64,000 nt of DNA. It comes from Diphasiastrum complanatum (Eukaryota > Streptophyta > Lycopodiopsida > Lycopodiales > Lycopodiaceae). Every line of letters begins with the position of its first letter. Position 1 is the stretch's first letter. The translations under genes and the position numbers were made by a program. The notes under the pieces were generated by a model. The model was not told the origin of the DNA. It did not search any database and saw nothing but the letters and a program-made list of their open reading frames with translations. Below are positions 1 through 10,292 of the stretch, piece after piece. The stretch spans positions 60,014,975-60,078,974 of the forward strand of contig CM055100.1 in the NCBI GenBank assembly GCA_029204225.1. Direction: 5' to 3'.

Positions 1-2
1 GT

Positions 3-590
3 GGCCATTTTGGTGGATCTCCCATTCCGGCTCCTCCACCTCCTGGATTTCACCCCTTTTCACGTACGACAGGTCCTGAGCCACACTTTGCTCGTGATTT
101 CCGTGACCAGATACAACTTACTACCTATTCTGGTTCCTCTGATGGGAATCTTCTAGAGAATTGGTTTGCTAAGCTTGATACTTATTTCCAGATCTACCCT
201 AAAACTGACGCTCGGAAGATCCAGTTAGCCGCCTTACATTTAGATGGTCGGGCTGCCAGTTGGTTGCGGGTTTTTCGTTCTGATCCTGATCGGGAGGGGA
301 TGCATGTATGGCACTCTTTTCGCCGTGACCTTTGCCATGCTATGATTGATCCTCAGTGGCTAAGTCGCCAACGTGATCTCTTTTGTGATCTCACTCATAC
401 TAGTGACCTAGCTTCCTACACAGATAAGTTCACAGAGCTATCTTACCTCTTTTCAGACTTACAGCCAGCCGAGCTCATCTCACGCTACATTGCAGGCCTT
501 CGAGGTGCATTACGCTATGATGTCGCATCTTTTCGACTCCACACTCTTTCTGATGCTATGTCTCTTGCTAGTACTCTATATATAGCATAA
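3..590 (+). pseudogene. Ty3 gag (capsid part), 5'-incomplete
   Basis: Open from base 3, so the start lies outside the window. It encodes the structural Gag of the outer element, which forms the cytoplasmic virus-like particle. The segment around LLENWFAKLDTYFQIYPK and the later MIDPQWLSRQRD and LISRYIAGLRGALRYDV stretches match the capsid-like domain of the sibling gag at 55647-57000 almost residue for residue. The frame closes at a TAA at 588-590. A small insertion relative to the sibling (TATATATAG where it has TACAG) shifts the frame just before the proline-rich linker. The zinc knuckle follows in another frame at 661. Confidence 0.85.
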
Positions 591-600
591 GTACCCTGAT

Positions 601-985
601 ACACCATTTTCCCGTTTTTCCCGACCTCGTCCCCCCTCAGTTTCTAGACCACCCCCTACATTGCTTTCCTCCTCTATTGTTCCTTCTGCCACACGTCCTC
701 CTATCCCTCGCCCTGCTTTTGTCCGTCGTTACACTTCCGCAGAGTTCGTCGACATTCAGCAGAAACGTCTCTGTTTCCGTTGTAAGGGTCCAGACCACCT
801 TGCTCGTGATTGTCGCCAGACTCCTCTTACTACTATTGGTTTTTATCATGAGGACATTGACACTGACGATTTTGATATCTATATCCATATCTCCGACGAC
901 GTTGATCCTGTGTCCAAGCCTTCTTTTGACCTCCTCCCAGCTACTTGCCATGCCCAGCTTGCTTATGCTACCTGGACAGGGCGTC
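601..985 (+). pseudogene. Ty3 Gag zinc knuckle and linker, interrupted
   Basis: Continuation of the outer gag after the frameshift. A proline-rich linker leads to PAFVRRYTSAEF and a CCHC zinc knuckle (CFRCKGPDHLARDC), the nucleocapsid element that binds retrotransposon RNA. An acidic stretch and the conserved CHAQLAYATWTG follow. The reading is cut at 985 by the LTR of the - strand element and resumes at 6149. GCGTC is present on both sides (981-985 and 6149-6153), as expected of a 5-bp target duplication. Confidence 0.85.
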
Positions 986-1434
986 TGTTACAATCTACTT
1001 CTTACTGCAAACCTTCAGGTGCCGGTTGACCACAAGAGACCGAACGATTCATGTTCTACCCTCCCGTAGGACCTAATCCGGGTCCACCCTCCGTGCCCTG
1101 GCCTGTGACCGTATCAAGCGGGGTCCGGCTTCCATCTCTGACGGCGTCCCATACCACCGCCTAGGCTCTCAGCCATCTCCTGCCTCACGCTAGCAAACAT
1201 CCTGGCCGTGCACACGCTCTCCATCCACCTCCTCCTAGGTAGATAGAATGGATGGAAAATGAGTCCTCCTCCCCTTGTATACCTCCAAGGAGAGAGACTC
1301 CAAGCCATGTGCACACCTAGATCATGACACGTGGCAACCATGCAGGTTCACGAGTCACCGGTCAAGTCTACAGGCCCAGTCATCGTCCAGTCTCAAGTCT
1401 GGGTTTGGGACCCAAGGGAGTTGGGTCCCTAACA
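986..1434 (-). repeat. 3' LTR of nested - strand Ty3 element
   Basis: 449 bp. It is a near copy of 5710-6148, with ends TGTTAC.../...CTAACA on the + strand. Preceded by the target duplication GCGTC at 981-985. A 155-bp piece of the same LTR family recurs at 50159-50313. Confidence 0.92.
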
Positions 1435-1499
1435 TTCCCTCTTCCTTAAAAAATTCCTTGTCTAAGGAAGAAAACCACTAGCCGAACTAAGTCCTCCTG

Positions 1500-2194
1500 A
1501 AGTATCAAGTCATCCTTTCCACCAAGTCGTTCCTTTAAACGAGTAATGTGAAATATTGGATGAACTTTAACACCTTGAGGTAGCTCTAGCTGATAGGCAT
1601 TCCGATTTTGTTTTTTTACTATACGGAATGTCCTGCATAGCGAGGTGATAACTTAGGACATTTTCCAGTCTTTAATACCTTAGAGTCTTTTGGGATTCTA
1701 AGATATACCCAAGCCCCCTCCTCATAGACCCTAGGTTGTCGCTTTTGATTAGCGTAAAACTGGGCTCTATCCTGAGCCGTTTTTACGTTTTCACGAGCAA
1801 CAAGCAACATTTCTTGCATATCATGCAAGAAATCTACTGCTCCTTTAACCTTGAGGCCTTTGAGGCCCACTGAAATGGGAGCCCTAGGCTGGAAACCATA
1901 CATCAGAGAAAATGGACTAAAACCCGTTGCTGAGTGCTTTGCGCTGTTTGACGCAAACTCAATCTTTGGAAGGTACCTTTCCCAATCCGACTGTCTTCTG
2001 AACACATATGCCCAAAGCATATCTTCCATAGACTGGTTCGTCCTCTCTGTCTGACCATCTGATTCAGGATGATCTGATGACCCCAAACTTAAAGTGGTCT
2101 CCAATTTTTCAAAGACCGCTTGCCAGAATTTGCCAGTGAACTTTGGATCTCGATCACTAACAATGTCATTCGACAAACCAAACAACCTGAACAA
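1500..2194 (-). pseudogene. Ty3 integrase, N-terminally truncated
   Basis: Integrase inserts the cDNA into chromosomal DNA. Visible are the core motifs from the second catalytic Asp (IVSDRDPKF) through SDHPESDGQTER and MEDMLWAYV (region of the catalytic Glu), then GFQPRAP and the C-terminal strand segment ending near RIPKDSKVL. Beyond the stop near 1620 the sequence continues in another frame with a YQLELPQG...HPIFHITRLK segment, the linker that normally precedes a chromodomain, and then reaches the LTR. The zinc-binding HHCC domain and first catalytic Asp are missing: the frame upstream passes straight into RNase H near 2194. Confidence 0.85.
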
Positions 2195-3183
2195 CTTTTA
2201 GTACATACGGCTTGTTAGGATCCACTATGTGTAGAATAGGCGCTGTAGTTACACAATATAAGAGGTTCTCAAAACTCTGATTCAACTCTTCAGTCCAAGT
2301 AACCGGAGGACTGAACTTACTGTGCCGGCTAACTCTTTTAGCCCCTTTGAGGACATTCGTTAAGGCTAATGCAATTAATGCATAGTTCAAGATAAATCTA
2401 TGAGAAAACCCCGTAAAGCCCAAAAAGGACTTGACCTCCCGGATGGTTTTAGGGATAGGCCATTCACGTACTTGTCGGACTTTATTTGGGTCGATTTCCA
2501 ACCCATGGTCTGAAATAATGTGACAAAGGTATAACAACCTTTTCTGGAAGAATACACATTTGGACTCCTTGGCAAAAAGCTTCTCCTGTCTAAGTAACTT
2601 TAAGACAGTCCTGAGATGCTCCTCATGCTCCTCCAAGGTCTTAGCTCCGGCTCTGTATTCTACATATGATTTTCACGGTCTTACTACAGATGAGAATATC
2701 ATCCAAGTACACTATCACGAACTTTCCCAGATATGGACAAAGAAGATCGTTCATCATTTGCTGGAAAGTCGCTGGAGCATTTGTCAAGCCAAATGGTAAA
2801 ACTAAAAACTCATAATGGCCGTACCTAGTTTTAAACCCGGTTTTTTCAACATCCTCAGTCTTTATGCGAGTCTGATGATACCCTGATCTCAAATCGATTT
2901 TGGTGAAGTACTTTGCACCATGCAATCGATCAACCAGTTCATCCATTCGCGGCAAAGGATAACGGTTTTTAATCGTTAATTTATTTAACTTTTTAAAGTC
3001 CACACAAAGTCGAGTACCTCCGTCTTTTTTATCAACAAGGAGCACAGGTGCCCTCCAAGGAGATTTACTAGGCCTAACATGGCCCATCTTAAGGTAATTT
3101 TGCAGTTGCCTATAAACCTCATCCTCTTCAGTAGTACTCATCCTATATGGATACAGTGATATAGGAGAACTACCACGAATCAA
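2195..3183 (-). pseudogene. Ty3 reverse transcriptase and start of RNase H
   Basis: RT copies the element RNA into cDNA inside the particle. From high to low coordinates: [50 protein letters not shown] and the active-site YLDDILI, i.e. palm motifs with both catalytic aspartates. A frame change near 2640 is followed by the thumb/connection ([25 protein letters not shown]) and the beginning of RNase H (ILHIVDPNKPYVLK). RNase H then breaks off without its catalytic residues. The deletion runs into integrase. Confidence 0.87.
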
Positions 3184-3935
3184 TTTAATACCATGGTCAA
3201 CACGCCTAGATGGGGGAAGACCCTCAGGAAAAACATCGTTAAATTCTTGCCTAAGTTCCTAAAGATTTCACCTTCTGGTGAATTTTCTTGCTTTAGGTTA
3301 TTAGACATTAATTCCATTTGGAGATTGTAAAATTGCAAACTACGTTCTTCATGGTAAGTAAAATCTTTTAACCAACATAAATAAGAACTGCAATCGACAA
3401 CATCCATACATTTAACTGTTTCCAAAGTAGAAAGCATATACGGAGTAGAAATATCAACATTTCCATTTAATTCTATGAGTGAGCCGTTATGCAAGAACGA
3501 CAAATTGTGAGTTACATAGTTTTTCTTCATAGACTCGTTCCTCTCATAGAACCCCTCGTTTCCAAGTATTACATCTACCCTATCTAGATTCATAATGTGA
3601 AAGTCTAATTTATCTTTATAGGCTTGAATCTCTATTGGTAGACGTGGGACTATCCGGTCCCATGCTTGGCTTTCCGCTCCCGTTGCCAGCTTCACTGTGT
3701 ATCGGTGGTCACTTTGCCTTGTTTCCACCTTTAGCTTCTGCAACAAATTAGCGTTAATAAAACTATGTGTGGAACCATCGTTAAATAAAACTGTTACGGC
3801 TTGGCCACCCACAACTCCCTTCATCCGAATGAGGTCATGAGGGCCAAAAACAACCGTGTTAAAACAACAATGCTCACACACAGAATTACCAGCAAAGGAA
3901 AGATTTACACTAGATATGCTAGAGTTACCTGGCAT
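3184..3935 (-). pseudogene. Ty3 aspartic protease with a damaged active site
   Basis: Retropepsin-like protease that would cleave Gag-Pol. FGPHDLIRMKG leads to the active-site region, which reads VLFNDGSTHSF. Related elements in this window have an Asp at the position of the N in the D-[TSI]-G triad (62298-62657 has VLFDIGSTHNF), so the catalytic Asp appears lost or displaced. The hydrophobic motif DRVDVILG follows. The C-terminal 100 residues are a poorly conserved linker towards RT. The frame passes into RT near 3183. Confidence 0.8.
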
Positions 3936-4019
3936 CTTAAAAGATGCCCCTTTAGCTTTCCGTTTCTTTGGACATTCCTTTGCAACATGACCTGGTTACA
4001 TGCAATTGAGGCCTGGCTT

Positions 4020-4849
4020 TCATAAAGGTTTCTTGGTCCAAGGTAGATCTTTTCTCTTACCTGAACCCGAAGACCCATCGTTCGCCTTATCTTTCAATTT
4101 CTTTGGAAAGAAAGGCTTCTTACCCTTTACGTCGGGCAAGACACCAGTCTCAGGCTTAGCCATCATACGAGTATCGTCGTAGATTCTGGCGAAGTGAACA
4201 ACATCCTCGAGGGCAAGAGGCTGGTTCCTCCTGAACTCTAACTGATAGTCTCTTGACAACCCAAGTATAAAATGCAACTTTACTAGTAAAGGGTCTATTC
4301 TAGTTGCAAAACGAGAATAGACTTTCTAAAACTCTTGTAAATACTGATCTAGGGGCCGGTTCCCCATATGGATTGTTGCATATTGACGGTAGAATTCAAA
4401 ATCATCAAGAATAGGAAGGAAGGCGCCTTAAAGGCCTTACAAAAATCCTCTCAATTCCTAGGAACTTCAGGCTTACCCCAAACATCTTGCCACCAGGTAA
4501 ATGCTTTACCTTGGAGGTACATGACGGCGAGATTGATCTTGTTATTCTCGGATGAATCGTGCATGAAAAAGTGCGAATTCCATCGATCCAACCATTGCAA
4601 GACCACCTCCGGGGTTCTATCTTTCTTTTCCCTAGCAAATACTTCAAGAGTGAAAGGGTTGATGCACCAATTGCCTTAGCTGCGGCAATTCCTTCAACTC
4701 CTATCCTGGTTGTGTTTAGCTTGCATATCAACAATCTGTTGCTGTAGATTGTAAATTGCAAGCAACAAGGCATCAGGATCTAAGGTAGAGGTAGATACAA
4801 TAACCTCCTTAGCAGGGGACATAGGCTGTGTGGTAGGATTAGGATCCAT
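4020..4849 (-). pseudogene. Ty3 gag, frameshifted
   Basis: The likely start is the ATG at 4849 (MDPNPTTQPMSP), followed by a glutamine-rich LLLAIYNLQQQIVDMQAK helix. The middle is broken by frame changes between 4280 and 4690, where capsid-like sequence is spread over several frames. The C-terminal part (4020-4277) has GLSRDYQLEFRRNQPLALEDVVHFARIYDD and a lysine-rich tail before the zinc-knuckle/protease region. It plays the same structural role as the gag at 1, but belongs to a different Ty3 lineage with little direct similarity. Confidence 0.75.
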
Positions 4850-4885
4850 TTTTACAAGAAGAAAAAAATGATAGAACAGAATCAA

Positions 4886-5694
4886 AAGCTACTCATGGAA
4901 GGTAGAAACAAGGCTACTCTTGCTGTCTCTTCACAAACCAAATGGTATTGTCCATGGCTGCCAAAAGGAATAAGGAGAAGGATGCACCACCACCTCCACC
5001 TTTTTTCTCAAAAGAACTAGCATAGGAGACGTATGCCTCCCTCTCCATGCTTGATCCACCCCTGCCATGTGGCTTTGCCTTGCCACATAGGCATCCACCT
5101 CAGCCCCCTGGCCATCCTAGCAATCTGCCAGGTGGCCCTCAGCCCCCGCCCCCCCTTCCCTTTTTCTCATCCTTTCCAGAACTCTTCATTGCTGGAAACA
5201 GAGAGAGAACAGGCGAATTTTCCATTTTCTGCTTACTGGGGTCACGATTTTACCAACCAACCACCTGATGGGGATCGGAACTCAAAAGCGCTGCCCCCTG
5301 CCAGCTGTCTGGGTCTGGACAGTGCCATGTGGCAGTTTCCAAAACGTTTTTTGGAGGACCATCGCTGGTCAGGCAGCGAGGAACAAATTTCAAATTTTTA
5401 ACGTTGAGGAGGGCCCACATAAGCAGGTCGCTACTTGAATCTGAGCGCAACTGCTCCTCAGATACCTGCCACCGATCCTTTCCTGGACAGTGCCATGTGG
5501 CAAGTCTCTGCTAGGCCCCTAAACTGTTTTTTTTCTAACTTTAATACTTTAAAATTCCACAAAAAACAGCGGAAGGAAAAAACCCTGAAAAGTGCATAAA
5601 AAATGCATTTTAAGCCCATTTTGAATTCCGTCAAAAGCGCCGAAACTTACAAGAAAACTACTACGGATCAACGCACCTGCTTTCAGCATGCAGT
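4886..5694 (-). other. 5' leader of the nested - strand Ty3 element
   Basis: Untranslated stretch between gag and the primer-binding site. It is C-rich on the + strand around 5090-5170. I see no domain or tRNA-like structure. Confidence 0.6.
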
Positions 5695-5707
5695 GGCTCT
5701 GATACCA
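5695..5707 (-). promoter_or_regulatory. Primer-binding site, initiator tRNA-Met
   Basis: On the - strand the bases two positions inside the 5' LTR read TGGTATCAGAGCC, the complement of the 3' end of plant initiator tRNA-Met. It would prime minus-strand cDNA synthesis and fixes the element's orientation. Confidence 0.9.
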
Positions 5708-5709
5708 TA

Positions 5710-6148
5710 TGTTACAATCTACTTCTTACTGCAAAGCTCCAGGTGCCGGTTAACCACAAGAGTCACGTTCCACCCCACCGTAGGACCTAATCCGGGTCCA
5801 CCCTCTGTGCCCTGACCTGTGACCGTATCATGCGGGATCCGACTTCCATCCCTGACAGTGTCCCATACCACCGCCTAGGCTCTCAGCCATCTCCTTCCTC
5901 ACGCTAGCAAACATCCTGGCCGTGCACACGCTCTCCATCCACCTCCTCCTAGGTAGATAGAATGGATGGCAAATGAGTCCTCCTCCCCTTGTATACCTCC
6001 AAGGAGAGAAACTCCAAGCCATGTGCACACCTAGATCGTGACACATGGCAACCATGCAGGTTCACGAGTCACCGGTCAAGTCTACAGGACCAGTCATCGT
6101 CCAGTCTCAAGTCTGGATTTGGGACCCAACGGAGTTGGGTCCCTAACA
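5710..6148 (-). repeat. 5' LTR of nested - strand Ty3 element
   Basis: 439 bp, paired with 986-1434. It is followed at 6149-6153 by GCGTC, the second copy of the target duplication, after which the outer element's protease region resumes. Confidence 0.92.
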
Positions 6149-6709
6149 GCGTCTTGGTCCTCGCTCCATTCAGTTACGCATACTCATTACTTGATGGAAA
6201 TATATTGCTTTGGTGGATACAGGCAACACACATTTCTTTATCAGCAGTTACATCTCCAGTCGGCTCCGTGCTTTACCTATTCTTGCTCGCAGCCTCTCAA
6301 TGTTGAGGTTGCCAGTTCTCATTCTTTCCCTAGCTCTCAGATGTTCCAGGGCTTAGCATATCGCATTGGGGATTTTTTTGGACAGGCGGATCTTTATATT
6401 ATTCCTATGGAGCGTTATGATCTGATCCTTGGTGCTGATTGGTTTGCTTCTCTTGGTGCCGTTACACTGGATTTGACACGACAAACACTCACTTTTGTGC
6501 ATGATTCAGTTACCCACTCCCTTGTTGGCATCGATTATCAGGGAGATTATCAGCTGATCAGTGGGAAACAGTTTATGCGTAGCCTACCTAACGCTCATTG
6601 TGCGGCTCTCTTATGTGTACAGCGTGCTACAACAGCTCCTCCAATCGCCACTTCACCACCACCAGCTGTTCCTCAGGTGATATCTGACCTCTTACATCGG
6701 TATGCTTAG
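6149..6709 (+). pseudogene. Outer Ty3 element: protease region
   Basis: Continuation of the outer gag-pol after the nested element. Bases 6154-6300 correspond to the sibling's active-site region but are frameshifted, so the D-T-G motif is scattered. From about 6340 the frame is good again: YRIGDFFGQADLYIIP, then RYDLILGADWFASLGAVTLDL (the hydrophobic -LG motif near the protease C-terminus) and GKQFMRSLP. It ends at the TAG near 6707-6709 (HRYA stop), where the sibling continues into RT. Confidence 0.83.
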
Positions 6710-7358
6710 GCCTTTTCAGAACCTACGACGCTACCACCATTGCGTGATGTTAACCACCACATTGATTTACGCGCTGGGTCTGCTCCTCCCTCCCGTCCTT
6801 CCTACCGTATGTCTAAGTGTGAGCGTGATGAGGTTGAGCTTCAGATCTCTGCATTATTGGACCAGGGTCTTATTGTTCCCAGCCATAGCCCTTTTGGTGC
6901 CCCTGTTCTCCTTGTTAGTAAGAAACATGGTACCAAATGTCTCTGCGTCAATTGTGCCCTCAATAAGCTAACTATCCGGAACCAGTACCCTATCCCTCTT
7001 TGGTTTGCTTTTTTCCTTAATTAGTGTCAAACATCAAGCTCCAAATTCCTGGCTTTGAAGTAAAAATGGCTAGTAAAATCAATACGTAGGTCAAAGTTAC
7101 GACTAAAACAACACACAAATGTTCGAAATATCGCAAGATGAACAAGTTGAGGCAAAGGAAATTTTTATGATGCACCACATGAAATGGAATCCTGCAAACA
7201 CTATTGCAAATATTTTTTCCAAGATAGACCTTCGTTTTGGATATCACCAGATTAGGACGAACATAAGATTGCTTTTCATACCCATCTTGGCTTATACGAG
7301 TTTTGTGTGCTTCCGTTTGGTGTTACTAACGGTCCTCCCACGTTCCAGAATGTTATGT
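6710..7358 (+). pseudogene. Outer Ty3 element: N-terminal RT with a foreign block
   Basis: [10 protein letters not shown]-type and [15 protein letters not shown] motifs mark the start of RT. At about 6995 similarity to the sibling RT stops. Roughly 200 bp of unrelated sequence follow before RT resumes near 7213 (FSKIDLRFGYHQI) and runs to 7358, at the codons for FQNVM. There the second inner element begins. The RT continues at 12300 (MHPLLGHCVLVYLE). Confidence 0.82.
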
Positions 7359-7799
7359 AGTTATGGACTCGGCTCATTACATTCGCCGCGTCCATTTACA
7401 TTTAATTTACTTCATGCATAAGCAGGCCTTGGGCCCTTTTTTATTCATTAGTGACACTTAGACTATATGGTTGGCCTTTGGCCTTATTATTCATTATTAG
7501 GCCATTTGGACATATTACTGGAGAGAGGGGGCCTTCTTGGAGGGCGCACTATTTTCCCTCCCAGTTGGGCCCTAGCCATCGGAAGCTTCCTTTTAGGGCT
7601 TCCTCTTGGCTATGAGTAGGGAAATTGTGTCATTTGTTATTCAACTGATGATATTGATCTCTCTCTAGTCTCCTTAATCTCTCTATTTCCTGCTTTCTAG
7701 GGTTAAGTCTTGCTTATGTGCTGCTTTCATAGCTTAAGTCTTGCTTATGTGATGCTTTCATAGCTTAGCTCTAGATCAGCTGTGGCTCTATTTGTAACT
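7359..7799 (+). repeat. 5' LTR of the non-autonomous element
   Basis: 441 bp, from AGTTATGG to TTGTAACT. The terminal bases are AG...CT, not the usual TG...CA, and the boundary is fixed by the TATGT duplication. The promoter motif that is TATAAG in the partner LTR reads TATGAG here. Confidence 0.93.
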
Positions 7800-7813
7800 T
7801 GGTATCAGAGCAC
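7800..7813 (+). promoter_or_regulatory. Primer-binding site, initiator tRNA-Met
   Basis: TGGTATCAGAGCAC lies immediately after the LTR. It matches the plant initiator tRNA-Met complement for about its first 12 bases, and is identical to the site at 54628-54641. Confidence 0.9.
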
Positions 7814-7819
7814 TTTCCT

Positions 7820-8290
7820 GTGCACTACTTTTTCAGATTTGGTAGAGGCTATCCTAAACCCTACTAAGCCATCACTTTTGTCGATTTTTTCATCAGATTT
7901 CCATCGTTTTTTCAGATTTAGTAGAGGCTGTCCAGCGCCCTACTAACCCATCACTTTCGTCGATTTTTTCATCAGCTTTCCATCGTTTTTCCAGATTTGG
8001 TAGAGGCTGGCCAGCGCCCTACTACCTTGTCACTTTCGTCAATTTTCTCCACCAATTTGCTGCCCATTTCGTGGCTTGATTGGAGGCTGTCCAGCGCCCT
8101 ACTTCATCACCATTTTCAGCGGTTTTCTCCATTTTGTTTTTTAGGTTATGTGCGGATTTTGGTAGCTACTGCCCAGCGCCCTACTACCTTGCCATCTTCA
8201 ACGGATTTCTCCACCGATTTGCTGTCCATTTTGCTGATTGTTTGGAGGCTGTTCAGCATCCTACTTCATCACCATTTTTAGCGGTTTTTT
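7820..8290 (+). repeat. Degenerate tandem repeats in the leader (CAGCGCCCTACT units)
   Basis: Five to six imperfect units, each with a GGTAGAGGCTG-like start, a CCAGCGCCCTACT core and a CATCACTTTCGTCGATTTT-like tail, at spacings of about 75-100 bp. The leader of the sibling element at 54650-55100 repeats the same GCGCCCTACT core in a different context. It is untranslated as far as I can see. Confidence 0.75.
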
Positions 8291-8475
8291 TCATCATGTT
8301 GCAGGACATTTGTGGATCTTACTAGCTGATGCCCAGCACCCATTTTCAGCTTGGATCTTTAGCTCTTTCTCTCTCTTTAGCCTCCTATCCAAAAATCACC
8401 CAATTCCGTAGTCGTTTGCTATTCCAAATTGCCAAAATCCTGCAGCTTGTTCATCGCTGACTCAGCCCTTCCGAC

Positions 8476-9420
8476 TTGGCACTTTTGCCTATTATTTTAT
8501 CCGTTTCCAGCCATCTTTCACAGTTTATCAAAAGGCTCTCCAGCGCCCATCCTCAACCAAATTTCACGGAATTTCGACTCCGTTTGATATCCAATCGTGA
8601 TACATTCTGTAGTCTCACTCAGACCAGTGACCTTGCTTTTTATACAGATCAGTTTATGGAGCTTTCTTATCTTCTCACAGGTCTACTGCCCACTGAGCTT
8701 ATTTCTCGTTACATTGCTGGGCTTCGTGGTGCCTTACATTACGATGTTTCTTCCTTCCGTCCTCCCACACTTGTTGAGGCGATGTCTCTTGCCAGTACTT
8801 TACAGCACAAGTACTCTGACACCCTTCCTTCCCGCTTCTCCCGACCTCGTCCTTATGCTTCATCTTTTCCCGCTATGTCCACCCCTACACTTGCCCCTTC
8901 AGTTCCAGGCATTGTGGACCCTCGACCTGCTTTTGTCCGACGTTACACGTCTGCAGAGTTCGCTGACCTTCAGGATCCTATATCACACAGTTTGAGCGAG
9001 TTGCCTGATTTACTTGAGATAGTTATTGATCTACCTGAGCTCGTCATTGTATCCCATAGTGAGTCAGAGTCAAATATACAGGTTCCTACTGATGCTGATT
9101 CACATATACAGGTTGCGGCGGATATGGTCCTTGATACTGACATAGCATGCTATGATCCTATTGATGTTGTTCCATGCTTTGATATTGTTGTTGAGTACTT
9201 TGATGCTACTCGTGTTCTTGACCGCCATGCTATAGATGTTGTCGCCTATGCTCCTTATTTCGATATTATTCATGGGTCTACGATTTCAGCTTCTGTTATT
9301 ATGCCTACGTATGTTGTTCCATTTGTGGATCATATTATTCTAGATGCGGGGCGAGAGTATATTGCTTTAGTGGATACAGGCAGTACACTCGTTCCCATTC
9401 TTTTTCCAGTTCTCAGATGA
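8476..9420 (+). CDS. Gag-like protein with acidic C-terminal extension
   Basis: A 314-codon frame. Residues about 30-165 match the sibling Gag (CSLTQTSDLAFYTDQFMELSYLL, LISRYIAGLRGALHYDVSSF, RPAFVRRYTSAEFAD). Where the siblings have the CCHC zinc knuckle, this one switches to an unrelated Asp/Val-rich stretch of about 130 residues (for example DIVVEYFDATRVLD). It then regains the protease active-site strand (EYIALVDTGSTLV, with the D-T-G triad intact) and stops at 9418-9420, 4 bp into the next frame. The Met at 8476 is only the first available. The original start may have been lost in the repeat-rich leader. RNA binding without the knuckle is doubtful. Confidence 0.7.
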   Translation: MALLPIILSVSSHLSQFIKRLSSAHPQPNFTEFRLRLISNRDTFCSLTQTSDLAFYTDQFMELSYLLTGLLPTELISRYIAGLRGALHYDVSSFRPPTLVEAMSLASTLQHKYSDTLPSRFSRPRPYASSFPAMSTPTLAPSVPGIVDPRPAFVRRYTSAEFADLQDPISHSLSELPDLLEIVIDLPELVIVSHSESESNIQVPTDADSHIQVAADMVLDTDIACYDPIDVVPCFDIVVEYFDATRVLDRHAIDVVAYAPYFDIIHGSTISASVIMPTYVVPFVDHIILDAGREYIALVDTGSTLVPILFPVLR

Positions 9421-10292
9421 TTCAGGGCTTGGATTATCGCATTGGTGATTTTTCTGGTCAGGCAGATTTCTACATCATTTCTCTGAAGCACTATGATATT
9501 AGTTTTGGTGCAGCCTGGTTCTCTTCACTTGATACTGTTGCTGTGGATCTCTCTCAGCAGACACTTTCCTTTACTCATGCTGGTCAACATCATTCACTTG
9601 CTGGTATTGATTCTCAGGGTGACTATCAGTTGGTTACCGGGAAGCAGTTTATGCGTAGCTTGCCAAAGGCTCAGGATGCAACTCTTCTTTCCATTCAGAG
9701 TACATCAGTTGTTGTTTCACTTTCACCATTCGTGGGTCCTCTTCCTCAGGTTGATGCTCCTTCGGATTTACAGGTTGTTGCTGTGTGCCTTGTGCCTATA
9801 TGCCTTGATTCACAGATATTGTATTCAGTGGTCATTCCTGGTTTCATTGATATTCAGGCCGTATACCTTGGTGGTATTTCTACTATTGCTTTTGTGCATA
9901 CCTTAGATAGCCCTCCTGGTTCGGTGGTTGGTGCAGTATCTTCTCCATTGGTCTCTATATCTCCATCTCTTGAGTCCGTTATGGCTGATGTTCCTGCTGA
10001 TTTGTATGGGGTTCTTCACGGGTCCACGTTTGATGGTTCCCTCGCTATTGGTGATCACGTTGTATCTTCTTTCACTTTACTCCATGGATCTCTGCTTGAG
10101 GTTTGTGAACTGCCTCATGATATTTCTACGGTTCCTTACATGATTCAAGCGCCTTTGTCCCTTACCGTTACACATTTTCCATCCGAGGATATTTGCGAGA
10201 TGGTCACTATCACCTATCTAGGGTATTTATATGCTGGGATCTTTCTAGATGAGTACACGGGCATCCTTCAGTCTCCTTGTATTTCTATATAG
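9417..10292 (+). CDS. Protease C-terminal half fused to an unrecognised region
   Basis: A 291-codon frame overlapping the previous one by 4 bp (ATGA), so a single indel probably separates what was one protein. Residues 1-85 are the protease C-terminal part (YRIGDFSGQADFYII, ISFGAAWFSSLDTVAVDL, GKQFMRSLPKAQ). From about residue 95 the sibling would continue into RT. Instead there are some 195 residues rich in Val, Ser, Leu and Asp with repeated HGS segments (GVLHGSTFDG, LLHGSLLEV). I do not recognise a domain. Codon use stays T-rich, like the surrounding element. Confidence 0.65.
   Translation: MIQGLDYRIGDFSGQADFYIISLKHYDISFGAAWFSSLDTVAVDLSQQTLSFTHAGQHHSLAGIDSQGDYQLVTGKQFMRSLPKAQDATLLSIQSTSVVVSLSPFVGPLPQVDAPSDLQVVAVCLVPICLDSQILYSVVIPGFIDIQAVYLGGISTIAFVHTLDSPPGSVVGAVSSPLVSISPSLESVMADVPADLYGVLHGSTFDGSLAIGDHVVSSFTLLHGSLLEVCELPHDISTVPYMIQAPLSLTVTHFPSEDICEMVTITYLGYLYAGIFLDEYTGILQSPCISI

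Larger units (their letters stand above)
986..6148 (-). mobile_element. Complete-ended Ty3/gypsy element nested in the outer element
   Basis: Two direct LTRs (986-1434 and 5710-6148) bound a - strand gag-pol. On the coding strand the LTR reads TGTTAGGG...GTAACA, with canonical TG/CA ends. The primer-binding site is at 5695-5707, and a purine-rich tract (the complement of TTCCCTCTTCC, from 1435) abuts the 3' LTR. The 5-bp duplication GCGTC flanks it. Gag, protease, RT, part of RNase H, and integrase catalytic and C-terminal parts are recognisable. About 0.9 kb from RNase H to the integrase N-terminus is missing, and I see no chromodomain. The two LTRs differ by scattered substitutions and a ~12-bp indel, so this is not a very recent insertion. 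Confidence 0.93.

Noticed and set aside
5695-5707. tRNA-like GGCTCTGATACCA
   Set aside because: A primer-binding site only. No cloverleaf is present, and the same holds at 7800, 20169, 39035 and 54628.
9493-9906. Leu/Phe-rich frames that look like membrane proteins (also 10565-11020, 11037-11537, 12700-13380, 13924-14565, 56278-56970)
   Set aside because: They are alternative-frame readings of T-rich retroelement coding sequence. Where a homologous frame exists it carries the known domain instead.
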